DNA of 64,000 nt. Source: Melampsora larici-populina 98AG31 (Eukaryota; Basidiomycota; Pucciniomycetes; Pucciniales; Melampsoraceae). The number at the start of each line of letters is the position of its first letter. Positions within the stretch are counted from its first letter, which is position 1. Made by a program: the position numbers and the translations under genes. Under the pieces are notes generated by a model. It ran no database searches and was not told the DNA's origin. It saw only the letters and a program-made list of their open reading frames with translations. Shown here piece by piece: positions 24,182 to 35,608 of the stretch. The stretch lies in contig NW_006768778.1 of the NCBI RefSeq assembly GCF_000204055.1, positions 1,394,783 to 1,458,782 on the forward strand. The letters run 5' to 3'.

Positions 24182-25194
24182 ATGCACACCTCTACTATCT
24201 TTTTACTTACCCTTGGCCTGATGTTTATCTCAAGGGTACAAGCTATTGTCGAACCTGAATCAGAACTAACAGAGTTTTTCAAACGTTCTGATCTCACGGA
24301 TGATGAAGATTGGGTAGATTTAACTGCTGGATTGATGATGCAAGCACCAGAAGAGACATCTACTGGTTCATCTTTACTTACTAAACGAGATGGCGATCAC
24401 TTACGAAAACGTGAAACTACTTCGATTTTACTTGAAAGGGATAGCGAAACGGGTAGCGTTCTGATTCCTAGAAGTTGGAGTGATGTCAAGAATCTTGTTA
24501 GTCGTAGTGCACCTCGCTTTATCACTCATCATGTCAAACGTGGTACTCGTCACGTCGCTCGATCAATGCGAGTTATGTAAGTTTGGATGTTTGTTTCGCA
24601 TCTCTCATTCTTCCCGATTAGTCAATCTGACTTGACCACATTTGATCCTCATATAGAATCACTTGGTATAACGGTCACGATTTACTCAACCCATCCTGCC
24701 TCTCAAATGGTAACAGTTGGGCACCTACAGATAGCTCAATGGTAGGAGCAGTGACAATTGCCGTAAGCCATGACCTTACCTAATTCCTCCACTCTTTATA
24801 AGCCCTTTACTAACAAACATCTTTTTTTAATCTAAATCAGTGGTCAACCAAACCACCATGTGGAGAATTTGTGAAAATCAGACACTCTAACAAAAAGAAT
24901 AAATATGTGATTGTTAGAATCTTAGATTCATGTGGTGGTTGTCTAGCCGGTTCAGCTCATATTGATCTAACTACTGGAGCTTTTCAAAAATTATATGATT
25001 TAGATGTTGGTAAAGTTTATGGATTACAAGCTAAGATTGTTAAAGCACCTAAATCACATAAATGGTCACAGGCTGATGTAAGTTAATTATTCTTTTTTTC
25101 TTATTTGATTTATGTTGAACTTTGATTAATGTTGTTTGATTTTTCTCATTTTACGCTTTTTTAGGTTGCTAAGTATGGTCCTAAGAAGCTTTAA
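24182..25194 (+). CDS. Secreted RlpA-like double-psi beta-barrel (DPBB) protein
   Basis: Four exons: 24182-24576, 24657-24762, 24841-25077 and 25165-25194, giving 255 residues. Residues 1-21 are a signal peptide (hydrophobic FLLTLGLMFIS core, likely cut after VQA). The next 110 residues are acidic and carry several dibasic KR sites (KRSD, KRDG, RKRE, KRGT) that look like Kex2-type processing sites. From residue about 132 a DPBB domain follows: TWYNGHDLLNPSC, VGAVTIAW, PPCGEFVKI, VRILDSCGGC, HIDLTTGAFQKL. This order (TWY, Cys, CG, D-x-CxxC, DL..AF) is characteristic of RlpA/expansin-like and barwin-like folds. The family includes secreted fungal proteins acting at cell walls; catalytic activity is not implied. 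An effector role is only a possibility. A T-rich tract follows the stop. Confidence 0.87.
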
Positions 25195-27192
25195 ACCCTT
25201 CTTTCTACCTCACACACACACCTGTAACCCATATCCATCTCTTATCATTTTCCAAACTATTTTCGATCTTATAAACCCTGTGAATAAGTTACTGTTTTAA
25301 ATACAATGTATTTATCATTTCTCTTTATTCTGGGTTTTATCATTTATTTTTCATTTTTGCTTCATTCATCATTATCACATTCCTTTTTTTCCTTTCTCAA
25401 CTTTTTGGTTTTTTTTCCTTCTCATTTGATTACTTCCTTATTCTTTTTTTTTTTGGCTTATTTATGTTTCTTTGTTGTTGAACTACAAAACAACTTAAAC
25501 TTGTTTTTTTTTATTATTACTTGATCGTCAGGACGATATTTATTTTTCGATTGCCTACTATCATTTTTTATATTATTTAACAATCTTAACAGAAAATTGA
25601 ATTTGATTCCCATATCCAACTTGATTTTCATTTTTCCTGAGAACTCTTTTTGACATTCGTGATTGGAGAGACCAATCATATGTTGAATCTTTTTAATGTG
25701 ATCTTCACGGAAAACTTTCATCAAATCAGCTTTTCAAATTCATTTCACAAGCAGGTGGAAAAGGACAACCCTCGGCCCACAGATCAGTTAGGTGTAAGTC
25801 TAAAAGCCCATCAAGACCAATTTTTTTCTTCCATACCAAAGCACGGCCGACGATGCCGCTTTGGCTTTTTCAACCAAGCATCATTGCACCAATGGACACC
25901 ACATATATTGTTGGCTTCTTTGTTGCACAAAATCATTTCCACCAAAGACGGATGGTTCTTGTTGGAGTACAAACAACGAATCATACAATCATACAAACCA
26001 GCAACAGCAAACTGATTGATCTTTTACACCCAGAGGCATTTAATTTCCAAGGAAAATAGTGGAATGAAGTTAATGAACTGTAAGCAAGAAGAATGTCACC
26101 TCAACACATCTACTGTATCTACTCCTCTACTATTTATGTACTCATTCCATTCCTTGAAGTTGATTTGAAGTACATAGAAAAGATATCTGAACAAAATTTT
26201 ATTACTTTCGTCGGCGGCTGCCTTCCCGAAAACAAAAACCAACACAACCATCAAAACCAGTGAAAGATTTTTCATAACAGAAACTTTTCATATCTTCCTC
26301 ATGATGAAGTTCTTTTGTGACCAAGTACCCATAAAAATTCTATCAAGTTTAAACTACTCAAGATTTATGCCATAATTATTCATGATCCAAAATATGCGAT
26401 TCTCATGTAAGAAATTCATTATATATCGCTCCACACAGGAGTTTATTAGAAGAGCTCAACCAGCCAGAAATTATAATGAGCAACATGAAAATACAACTCT
26501 CCTGTTAAATGAAGAAATTGCAAGACTAATGACTCATCTTACAACTTTGAATCACCTTTCGGTCAACTAATTTGATCTTCGGTAAATTTGTATCACCAAA
26601 CTCACTACAACCTTGGATCTCATTCCAGAGTTTTCAATGCTCATGTGATCAAACGAGAGTGGCTTGAACACATGGTTAAAAGACTAAGAATGCAATCTTG
26701 ACGGCAAAGTAACAATGGTATATATGTAATCAGAAGTGGTTAACAGATCTGATTTGATAGATGCCCTTAGATTCCCACTTTGATGGATTTATACAATGAA
26801 AACACAATCCCTGCATTGATCAGAAAACTGACATTCTTGTTGTTGTATTACACAAACTGAAATCTCAACTACTGAAGACTAAGGTAAATACAGCATAACC
26901 AGAAATCAACGATATGAATAAATCATCTCAAGGATGGAGAAGCTAAGTACTTACATTCGATCAGCCAAGAGGAGGTTTGAAAAAGTTCGATTTCGACTTG
27001 TCTATCAAAGAACAGAACCCGCTACCTGATACTGCGGGTCCCTCAACAGATGGATTACACTTTACAACGCACAGGAACAAAGGACCATTAATTACGACCA
27101 AAAGTATCAGCAATCCAGGGATTAGGATTGCTGCTCGGTCGTAACTTATGTCCACGTATTGCGAATGAATAAAGAGATCAATACATCACTTG
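25195..27192. other. Intergenic between DPBB gene and RMI1 3' ends
   Basis: A very T-rich plus strand (25300-25560) is probably the 3' region of the DPBB gene. Overlapping short ORFs at 25650-26060 have no domain. No element ends were recognised. Confidence 0.4.
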
Positions 27193-28486
27193 TCATGGCA
27201 ATTGATCAAGCAATGCGGCGTCAAATTCAGGGTCGTCATCATATTCATCGGAATCACTAATCACGATAGTCACAGGTCGAGATCTTGTACTCGAAGTGGT
27301 AGGCGCTGATGTGGCAGGTGTTGCGCTGATGTTTGATGAGTTATTTGTTGAGCGATTTTGTGATAGACCTTGCGATCGATTAGAAGAGGTGGAAGCTTGA
27401 GGTGCTCTGGAATTGCTATTTGTAGAGTTCGTCACACGGCTTCTATTGGTGTTTGTGGGAGGCTGATCTGGTTGAGCATTCGCTGCCGGGTCTTCCGCCT
27501 GTGGCTGATCCGCCGCATCAGATGGTCGTCTATAATTGTCAAGTATGAGGGCATGTCAGTGAAAGTTCATGTAAATCTCAAACCATATGAAACTTTGGAT
27601 GTGAGAGCTTTACCCTAAACGGATATCAAGACTTGTCTGAAAGATTTGATCGCGTTGAGCATCTAATTCCTCAACCTGTAAGCCTTTGACCACCGTATTT
27701 TCGGGTGTCAAGAGTAAGATACCCCTACGAACTTTGACTTTCTTGATCAAAAGCTGCAAAAAAATTGTTCGAAAATCAATTCATCAAACTCCACATCTAC
27801 TCACTCGAACACGACCAATAAGAGGAAAACAACTAACTCACTTTACAACCAAGAGGCGTCTCACCTAACTCCAGTCCATCAATCCTACGGTATTCAATAG
27901 CATTGACTGATGTATGACCATCCGAAAGTTCGAATTTTAACATCGCTCTAGGAAACCTAATCGGTTCTTTCCTATCCAATGTATCATCATCATCAAGATC
28001 TAAAACCCGATCACGACCTTGAGCATGATTCTTTCTTTTGAGATAAGTGCTTTCAAGAGATAAAGCCGAATGAGCAATTTCAGTGATCGATTGAATTTGA
28101 ACTAAAATACCACGATCAGATAAACAAATCTGTTTAGGAAGATTAGGTAATGAGTTGGTTAAACTAATCGTTAATGGTAAAGGAGAATTAATTGAAGAAG
28201 TTGAAGAAGATAAATCTGAAAGTAATAATTGAGTTTCGATTTTTTTGATTAATTGAGAATTAGTTAATTCGAAATGGTTCTAAAGTGATGTTGAACAGTG
28301 AAGGATTTGAGTCAGTTTTGGTTTACATGGTTAAGAGTTTGAATTGAATTGATTTGCAAAGAGAGATAGATAGTTTACTTTTAGATAATCGTAACATTGG
28401 TTTAACCATTCTTGTTCAAAGTTCAAAGTAGGATAACTTGATTTAAACCAATTGATCACTGGAATTGGGATTTGGGGATTGGACAT
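27193..28486 (-). CDS. RMI1: RecQ-mediated genome instability protein 1
   Basis: Four exons on the minus strand (28486-28379, 28279-27842, 27753-27614, 27529-27193) splice to 340 residues with GT-AG junctions. The N-terminus PIPVINWFKSSYPTLNFEQE...WLNQCYDYL matches the RMI1 N-terminal helical region (WL..YP...WL..C). The core has the OB-fold signature LELGETPLGCKLLIKKVKVR then RRGILLLTPENTVVKGLQVEEL, the family hallmark (RxGxLLLxPxNxxVxGGxVxEL). The tail is Ser/Asn/Thr-rich and disordered, ending in an acidic SDSDEYDDDPEFDAALLDQL motif. RMI1 is the scaffold subunit of the Sgs1/BLM-Top3-Rmi1 complex that dissolves double Holliday junctions in the nucleus. Length suits a fungal RMI1. No lesions are visible. 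Confidence 0.9.
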
Positions 28487-30074
28487 CGTCGCGTCTCCAG
28501 AGAAAAGAACACGCGATTTGGTTTTCAAAGAGTGGAGAAACTCGGGTCGGGTCCAGATTAGAAAGTACAAGTCCGACCCCGCTTGATTCAAAGCAAGGCA
28601 TTTTGATCTCTTCCACAGTACAGAGTTCAGACTCAAAGACAAAGAGCAAAGACAGATATGATTTGGTATGAATAGCAAGGATGCCAGAGAGCATGGCTAT
28701 TCTTCAGAATTTCACTGGAAACATACGGTCTCTAGTGGATGAGTTCAAGTAGATGACACAAGTGTAAGTTCAGACAGATTAAATTCCCTCCTACCTTTCA
28801 GAAAAGATATCGGCCAGCTGCCTAGGGCCCGGGGATTGGGTGATTCAAAGTTTGATAGACTTCCTTACCACTATGTGGCATGATCAAACAACGAAAGACT
28901 ATGTATGCAGGTAGGGTTGATCTATAAGCTTTGAATGGGACAATTGAAAAAGAACTGAGTGTTTGAGGGACTTTAGAATGGCACTTGAAAAAAATCAGAA
29001 AGATGAGGTTTGAGCTTCGAGAGAAAGAGCTTTATCTGAGGACATGCCAAGTTTGAAAATTGGGATTATACAAGTTGAACCACCACCCCTTCAATGATGA
29101 TGTTTCCTCTGAAAATAGTGCACTTTATACTTACAAAGAAAACAATCCCACAACGTATTTCCGAATCAACCAAGAAGCCATTGAACTTACCAAAGTCCCC
29201 CCCTCACGACTAGTCGAGGCAATCGACCACTTTAGGCCCCTCCGTCTACTCAGGCTCTCAGTATCATTCTGTTCATTATCCGATTTTGAGAGTACAAGGG
29301 TATACTTCAATCCATTTGAAATGAGGGGAACAGCAGACCTATTTTTCTTAGACCCAGGCCTTGAAAACATCAACTTTGACTTCGACCAAAACCCACGGTC
29401 TGTCGATTTACCCAACTTTTAAGACTTAAACTCCCTAAGCCTGTTGTTTCTTTGACGCGTTTTCTTCCTCTCTTTTTTGGCAGGCCTCGACGGGGATAAG
29501 TGAATACCCTCGCCTAGATTTTCTTGACCAGATACGCTGTGCGGCGTACCGCGGGAGGGTATGTACATATTTGCAGCTGAGCATGAACGTCACCCAAAAA
29601 ACATCTGGGCCGTATCTGGACGACGATCAAGCTGATCTTGATTCCTGGGTATTTCGGAAATTCGGTGGTTCAGTGTGTGTCACGTGTCACGCCAATTCAG
29701 TACAGATTTCTACCATATGCGCGCGCCGAGTGACTGCGGGGATGACGTGTGCGCAAATCCACGGCGATACCCGATCGGTGTTCAGAAATCAAGTTTTTTC
29801 CCCACCCCACCTTGACTTCTCGAATATAAAAACCGGTTCAGTTTTCTCAACCGCCTTTCGAACCTCTTTTCTTTCCTTGTCCGCTTTGCTAGTCTTGTGT
29901 CGTGACCACTCGTGCTCTCAATCCAGTCGCGTTCAGTTCTTCTTCCCTTTTCTCCGTGTGCTTTTCTCCTTCTTACCTCTCCTTGTCTTTCTCCGGTTGC
30001 CCCGTCGGATGCTTAGGTCCTTGATCCTCAAACCTCTTGCTCGATCTTTCACGTCGTCAACTTCTTTAAATATC
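28487..30074. other. Divergent intergenic region, RMI1 / glycine-rich RRM gene
   Basis: 1.6 kb between the two divergent start codons. It contains a 120-codon open frame (29060-29422) on the plus strand with a mixed composition but no recognisable domain or upstream splice signals; its complement is also open, so I do not call it. The part from 29810 onward is CT-rich leader DNA of the RRM gene. Confidence 0.45.
29825..29832 (+). promoter_or_regulatory. TATA-box-like element of the glycine-rich RRM gene
   Basis: TATAAAAA about 245 bp before the ATG, followed by a pyrimidine-rich leader (29850-30000), a usual layout for highly expressed fungal genes. The transcription start was not determined. 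Confidence 0.5.
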
Positions 30075-31374
30075 ATGTCTGCTGGTAACAAGCTCTTCGT
30101 CGGTAACCTCGCCTGGTCTACCGACACAAACAGCCTCACCCAGGCTTTCAATCAATACGGCGAAGTCGGTACGTCGAACCTTTTTTCTGCTGTGATCGGA
30201 GTTCTGCTGATCGGCGTATTTCTCATTCCTGACGTTGTCTATCAGTCGATGCAATCGGTAAGTTGCTGTCTTCTTTCAGTAAACATGTTCATAGTTTCGG
30301 ACCTCGCTCATGTTCTCGACCTTATCGTGTGTCCTTCCAGTCATGCAAGACCGCGAAACCGGACGAAGCCGTGGCTTTGGTTTCATTACCGTGGGCTTGC
30401 TTTTCTCCGCTCAATTAACAACTCGTCACCTTTTATCAACACCTATCAACAACCCACATACCTCAACATCATAGTCTCTTTTGCATATAGCTACTGTCAT
30501 CTCAACCTTGTGGGTAATTTCCTCTGCCTTTTCCGGTGCTCGTGATCGTGGGTTGCTTGCTGTATTTAAAGCTTTTGTGGTCGCGTCTCCGGAAGGGCAG
30601 GGTCAAAACCCTCGCACTCTCTGAATGTACCAGGCTGGTATGCCTCACTCTGATCTGATATATGGATCCTGATGACGAATGTCCATGTGTCATCTCAGTC
30701 TTTCATTGAGAATCGTGTCCTCTCCTTTAGTCCAACTGTCTCCTGTCCATCTCTAGTCTTCTCCCGTGATGTTAATGCTTGAGCGCCCCATCTTCCAGTT
30801 CTCAAACCAGGATCAGGCCCAAGCCGCAATCGATGCCTTGAACGAAGCTGATGTTGATGGTCGCAACATCCGAGTACGTCTTGTTTCTCGATCATAGCCA
30901 GTAATTTTGTCACTGACGAACGGATGCTTTCTAGGTCAACTTTGCTACCAGCCAAGGAGGCGGCGGTGGTGGCGGTGGTGGTGGTGGCCGAGGAGGTGCG
31001 CTCTTTCATTCTCTTTGTATTTTCGTCCGCTGACATCTATTTTCTTTCTTCAACAGGCTACCGAGGTTTGCATTTCCTTTTCCGTTTGCATGGTCTTCGC
31101 AGGTAGCTGATCTGAGAATGGCTTTTCAGGTGGCGGTGGCGGTGGTGGAGGCTACGGTGGCAACCAAGGTGGCTACGGTGGTGGTCATCAAGGTGGTTAT
31201 GGTGGTCAACAAGACAACGGTTATGGTGGTGGTGGTTAGTCTCAGATCCTCTGTTGTGCATCTCACTCTTGCTGACTTGCTCCCTCAGGAGGCTATGCAG
31301 GAAACGGCCAACAAGGTGGATGGCGTCAAGGTGGTAACCAAGGTGGTGGTGGTGGTGGCGGTGGTGGTTGGTAA
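30075..31374 (+). CDS. Glycine-rich RRM RNA-binding protein with microexons
   Basis: Eight exons: 30075-30168, 30246-30257, 30341-30390, 30799-30873, 30935-30995, 31057-31065, 31130-31234 and 31289-31374, giving 163 residues. Residues 6-80 are one RRM: RNP2 LFVGNL, RNP1 RGFGFITF (split by an intron), then DQAQAAIDALNEADVDGRNI and RVNFAT. The C-terminus is Gly/Tyr/Gln-rich (GGYGGNQGGYGGGHQGGYGG) and ends GGGW, typical of small glycine-rich RNA-binding proteins with roles in RNA metabolism or stress (family knowledge). Exon 2 is only 12 nt and is needed to complete VVDAIV. Exon 6 is 9 nt and could be skipped without a frame change. The start was chosen as the ATG directly before RNP2; the open frame upstream is leader. 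Confidence 0.88.
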
Positions 31375-31757
31375 ACTTTGTGATCTCGAGGTGAAATCGA
31401 CCCGGTGTTACCGGTAGTCGCTCCAGCTGCTTGTTCAGACATTCATTATCAAAATTAACCGACTCAAAATTTTGTCGATAAGTATGGTTACTTCCTGCGT
31501 GTCAATGACAATCGCATCTATGTTATGTTGAAGCTGGTCAGCAAAATTATAAAAACATTACCACGCCCGAACAATGTTTGATTACAGCCCTTCAACACTT
31601 CTACTTTCTTTGAGAGTTGCATATGCTGGCACAAGTTCCCTTGGGACTTGCGTGTCCCCCCCGATTGTGAGCTTTTGTGTTATTAAATCGCCATTTGCAA
31701 CCGGCACAGGTGAGGAGCTGCTTTTGGGTGTGCAGTCATCGCAATCCGATTTGCCTC
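31375..31757. other. 3' flank of the RRM gene
   Basis: Non-coding. It includes a short perfect-type hairpin CAAGTTCCC/GGGACTTG at about 31630-31652 and the left copy of the 10-bp direct repeat (31748-31757) bordering the next element. Confidence 0.5.
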
Positions 31758-32396
31758 TAACTTAACCCAAGTCCAATCGTGCTAAAGCTCACGGTAACCC
31801 GAAGCCGAGGCACGAGGGACTTGCACATTAAACGACATCTCGGGCGTGACCAATAGCTCCAAAAAGTGAAATTTGGGTCACTTTTGGATGCAACCCATCC
31901 TATCTCATTCAACATTACTTTGATGTTGTTTCTGAAACTGACTGGTATGAGTTCAGCATCTTGTACATAACTTCTATTAGAAAAAAAAGAGAATCAAAAG
32001 TGCCAGCTCACAAGAATTGAGCTGGAAAACGAGTAATAAGTTTGTTTAAGGGAGTCAATTGACCATCTCTCGAGCCTTTTTAAGGGTACACATAACAATC
32101 TTAGCGGTTGAAATTTCAAATCTCAAAATAAGCAGCCTCAATGAATCAACACGATCATGAGCTCTGTCGAGATTCTGAAGAGGCCATTTCCTTCATAACT
32201 CGACAGAGCTCATCTGACTGTTTTTTTGAAGAAAATGCATTTGTGGGTCGTGGTGTAAAAGCGAAGTGAAAAAACACCCACCAAAAGGTGGCTATTAGTC
32301 ACGCAACGATTGTCGTTTAATGTGCAAGCCCCCTGTGCCAGGGGCGGACGAGTCCGAGAAAAATCACCTGGCACAGTGGGCTTGTTGTTAAGCTAG
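31758..32396. mobile_element. Hairpin-rich TIR element with 10-bp target duplication
   Basis: 639 bp flanked by an exact direct repeat GATTTGCCTC (31748-31757 and 32397-32406). Diverged inverted arms of about 110 bp share GACTTGCACATTAAACGACA (left) and its inverse at about 32309-32330. Each arm folds on itself: the right arm has CAAGCCC-CTGTGCCAGG mirrored by CCTGGCACAG-GGGCTTG, and the left arm has CAAGTCC..CGTGC mirrored by GCACG..GGACTTG. A third hairpin lies in the centre. There is no ORF. A 9-11 bp duplication fits Mutator-like elements, but the superfamily is inferred only from that. Confidence 0.75.
32157..32214. other. Central 15-bp perfect hairpin
   Basis: ATGAGCTCTGTCGAG is mirrored exactly by CTCGACAGAGCTCAT around a loop of about 26 nt, in the middle of the hairpin-rich element. 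The structure is clear, but expression is unknown. Confidence 0.7.
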
Positions 32397-32490
32397 GATT
32401 TGCCTCGCTGAATTCAATGCAAGGCTCTGTGAAGGGCAACAAAATTTCTTGCCAACCAATTTTACTTGCACAATTACCTCACTTAACTAA

Positions 32491-32635
32491 GGGCCCGTTC
32501 ACTTGAGGAAATTCTGACCAGAAATCACATCCTGTGAATTTTTTAATCCAAAAAACATACATGCTCCACCAAATAGACACTTTAAATTTTGCAGAATGTG
32601 ATTTCTCACCAGAAATTGCTTAAGTGAACACACCC
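32491..32635. mobile_element. PIF/Harbinger-type MITE, 145 bp
   Basis: Ends GGGCCCGTTCACTTGAGG and the inverse ending AAGTGAACACACCC, with TAA on both sides (32488-32490, 32636-32638). The inner arms share CAGAAATCACAT. GGG-type termini with a TWA duplication suit PIF/Harbinger. The ends differ from those of the autonomous element at 35083. Confidence 0.75.
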
Positions 32636-33585
32636 TAAGTCTCTCAGTAGCCAGACACCTTTTCCTTGTGAGCTTGGTTGTTGGGAGAAAACTTGGAGCA
32701 TTCACAGCAGTCATCCAATTGTGTGAGCTTGGAAACAAATTCCTGATCCTGATTTTTGGATGTGGGGGGTCAAAGAAATGCACTTCCCACAGCAGACAAG
32801 GGGCAGCAAAACCCAGTTGAGTGAATTGAATATGCCTGAATAAAGATGTTGGAGGAGTGTTGCAGTTGTTTTTGCAAAGGTTGCCTGTATACTGGTGTTC
32901 TGTATTGGTCATGTTGAAGCAGTTGCACAAGGTTGCAAGTGATGTCAAGAGCCTGCCTGGACCTTGCAGATGTGGAGGGCCTGGCTCAAAAACTGGAGAC
33001 TCTTGATGTCTCACCCCTGATTGTGTGAGGTCTGTTGGAGCAATTTTTGTTTATTTGACTCCCCACATCATGGAGAGCCCCCACAATTGGGGGACCACTG
33101 TGGATGCTCTTAGGAATTATTTGCTCTCTTTGGTGTGTTGGCAGGTGGTTCAAAATCAAAGTTTGGCTGCGAAGTTTTTTAAAATTGCAATAACTTTCAC
33201 TTCATCTCAGTAAACCCCCATGCCCATTTTGACTGGAGCTACTTGTGACCACTTCCTTCAGAGCTGTCTATTCAGGTTTCTTATATCTCCCTCTGAGCTC
33301 TCTCAAAGATGAAAGAAACAATTTGAAATCTGAAATTTGGTGGCTGTACCTCTAAAATGAAATTTATAAAGGATTTAAATAAAACATTCTTCTTTCTCTT
33401 CCAAGAGGACCAATAGTCAATTGATGAACTTTGTTCAAAAACCAAAGTTGTTCATCTTAATGTCCTGCAGATTTTGTTCTCCTCAGAAATTGTGTATTGC
33501 ACCAACTACAGGGCCAGGGTACCAAGCTTGCAAAGGTAAGAAAGCCCCTACAAGAATTGGGACTTGGGTCAAGTTAGCACAATCA
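32636..33585. other. Intergenic, no gene seen
   Basis: A 171-codon minus-strand ORF (33014-32499) runs through the MITE and has no domain, so it is not called. No other structure was recognised. Confidence 0.4.
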
Positions 33586-33740
33586 TGGGATACAAAGTAG
33601 AATACGGCCTTGTGCACAGAGTTTTTTTCAGCAGTAATTGTGGATCCTGGGCCAGGACTTTTGCCCAGAAAATCAAAATTTACAGACAAAAGAAATCTGG
33701 GCATAAGGCCAGGCAGATGCCCAGATTCTACTTTGTATCC
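33586..33740. mobile_element. GATACAAAGTAG family copy 2, 155 bp
   Basis: GGGATACAAAGTAGAAT at the left and ATTCTACTTTGTATCC at the right, plus inner GCCCAGA words, match the foldback at 8596-8653. Non-coding. Confidence 0.7.
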
Positions 33741-33814
33741 TGAAAATGGTCCTTCACATCCTGAGTTTGAGGTCAGAAAATCTCAACTGGCTCATGCATG
33801 AGTGGTTACAGTCA

Positions 33815-34270
33815 TAGTTTTCAACTCACAACAGCAATAGTTTCACTCATCTTTATGTTATGGCCCATTATGAGGGTTCCACACCTCATCAAATATTGCT
33901 TCCAGTCACTCATGGGTTCCTTAACATCTTGTGTGTATAATGGTGCTGGTCTCGGATCCTCACAACAAGTACATTCACTGCTATTTCATTTCTGGGACAC
34001 TGTGTTTTGGGGATTTCAAGCGCACCTTGGGGGGTTCTGTATCCAATTAGGTGTTTCAGCTAGAATTTCTGACAACTCCTTTGAGTGAGTTTGATGAATA
34101 GAATGTATGCTGAAAAACAAATGGGGTCACAAAGAAGGTTTGGATGAAGATCCTTGCGGCTGGCAGCAAGATTTGATGATGTCCAGAACCCTCATAATGG
34201 GCAATAAAGCAAAAGAGGCCAAACATCTTACTGCTGTAAGCTCAGATAACAAGGGGGACTTTGGCTGTAA
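33815..34270. repeat. Foldback structure with arms of about 100 bp
   Basis: GCCCATTATGAGGGTTC at about 33863 is mirrored at about 34184-34200. The similarity extends on both sides with gaps (CATCATCAAATNTTGCT and TTTATT words). The limits are approximate, and no target duplication was identified. Confidence 0.5.
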
Positions 34271-35082
34271 GCCTATCCCTTGACTACTTGAGGGGGGATT
34301 TTGATAAATATATTGAATTCTGGGGTGAGTGCTCCAGAATTTGAGTTTCCTTATGTACATCACAGCCAAGTCCAATGTGAGGGAATTGTGTCTCAACCGG
34401 CCCCCTGATGGTGATGGCTACATCAGAACAACCATGCATGGTATCAATGTGGATCCAATCATGTGAGAAATGTGCATTGCTCACCTTTTAATTGAGTGAG
34501 GCAGCCTATGTGAGCTATCCCACACAATGACAACCCTGACTCTGATACCTATGAAATTAAACCTGCTCATCCAGAGCCAATGTAAATGAGCTTGGCTTGA
34601 AGTGAGCAAGGGATGAGCATCACATGGCCAATTGGTAAGGTTTGGTTCATCCCACTTTTTCTCACCCTGTGACACAGCCCACTTGGATAAGGGTAAATTT
34701 TTTGATTGTGCTCACTTGGTAAAGCTTACTACAGTACAGAAATGTTTCTATTACATTTACCATCAGCCCACAATCTACACAGATGGAAAGGATATATGAA
34801 GAACACAAAATCAACAATGGTTCAAAATGACTTGGTGAAGGATGGAAACAATTAAGGAAATGAAACAGCTATGAGATAACAAGAATGCTATATCAGTGAG
34901 AACTTTGAGAGGCACTTGACGTGAAAAAACCAAGAGATTTTCCTAAAAGACATAAACAACCTCAAAATAAACCTGTCAGGTTTGAGCCATGAGCTCAAGA
35001 AGATTATTGGCAGAGAAACATCACAAGTTAAAATTTAAATGAAAATTGAATCACATTGTCAATATAATACAGTCATATATTA
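34271..35082. other. Intergenic, no gene seen
   Basis: AT-rich spacer up to the PIF/Harbinger terminus. Only short shadow ORFs. Confidence 0.4.
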
Positions 35083-35608
35083 CACCCACTTCGGTAACGC
35101 ATATGTTACATATGCGACCAAATATGTACCACCAAAAAAACATACCGAATTTCGGTTGTATATATGACCCGGAAAACCAATTTGGTAACCTAAACTGCAA
35201 CGAAACAGATATACATATTTTGACATTTATATGTAAAATTTGTACAAATTCTCCAAAACGACTTTTTGTCGTTTTTTTTTTATGAAAACCAACTAATATC
35301 TATTGATTCTCTTTCATCTCGAAGTATCACTTTGTCTTTTTTTGTACTTCACCGAAAACAATCAATTTTTTTTTTGTTTTTTTCTTTCTCATCACAAATA
35401 ACTTCAACTCTTCACTACCTCAACCTTGCTCACTCAGTTAAATCAATCAATCAATCTGGTCAACCTCATATCCCCTCTCATCGAAACTCAAAGTCGACTT
35501 CAAAATATCCTTCAAGCCACTTTCATCTTAAAAAAAACTTCCTTCAACTGTTATTTATCATTTCATTCAATTGATTCATTACATTACCTTTACCTTTTCA
35601 ATCTCGAC

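Noticed and set aside
29060..29422. 120-codon ORF with protein-like composition
   Set aside because: Complement strand is equally open, there is no domain and no splice or promoter support.
29571..30545. 324-codon ORF starting upstream of the RRM gene
   Set aside because: It reads through leader, exon 1 and introns; the protein-level RRM match begins only at 30075 and needs splicing.
31118..31417. Val-rich 99-codon ORF and His-rich antisense ORF
   Set aside because: Out-of-frame and antisense readings of the Gly-rich GGT/GGC repeats of the RRM gene.
32325..32385. Hammerhead-ribozyme-like string (GGACGAGTCCGAGAAA) in the loop of the long hairpin
   Set aside because: The invariant CUGANGA core is absent (the corresponding string is CGGACGA), and the GGAC/GTCC pairing explains the resemblance.
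32499..33014. 171-codon minus-strand ORF
   Set aside because: Runs across a Harbinger-type MITE and has no domain.
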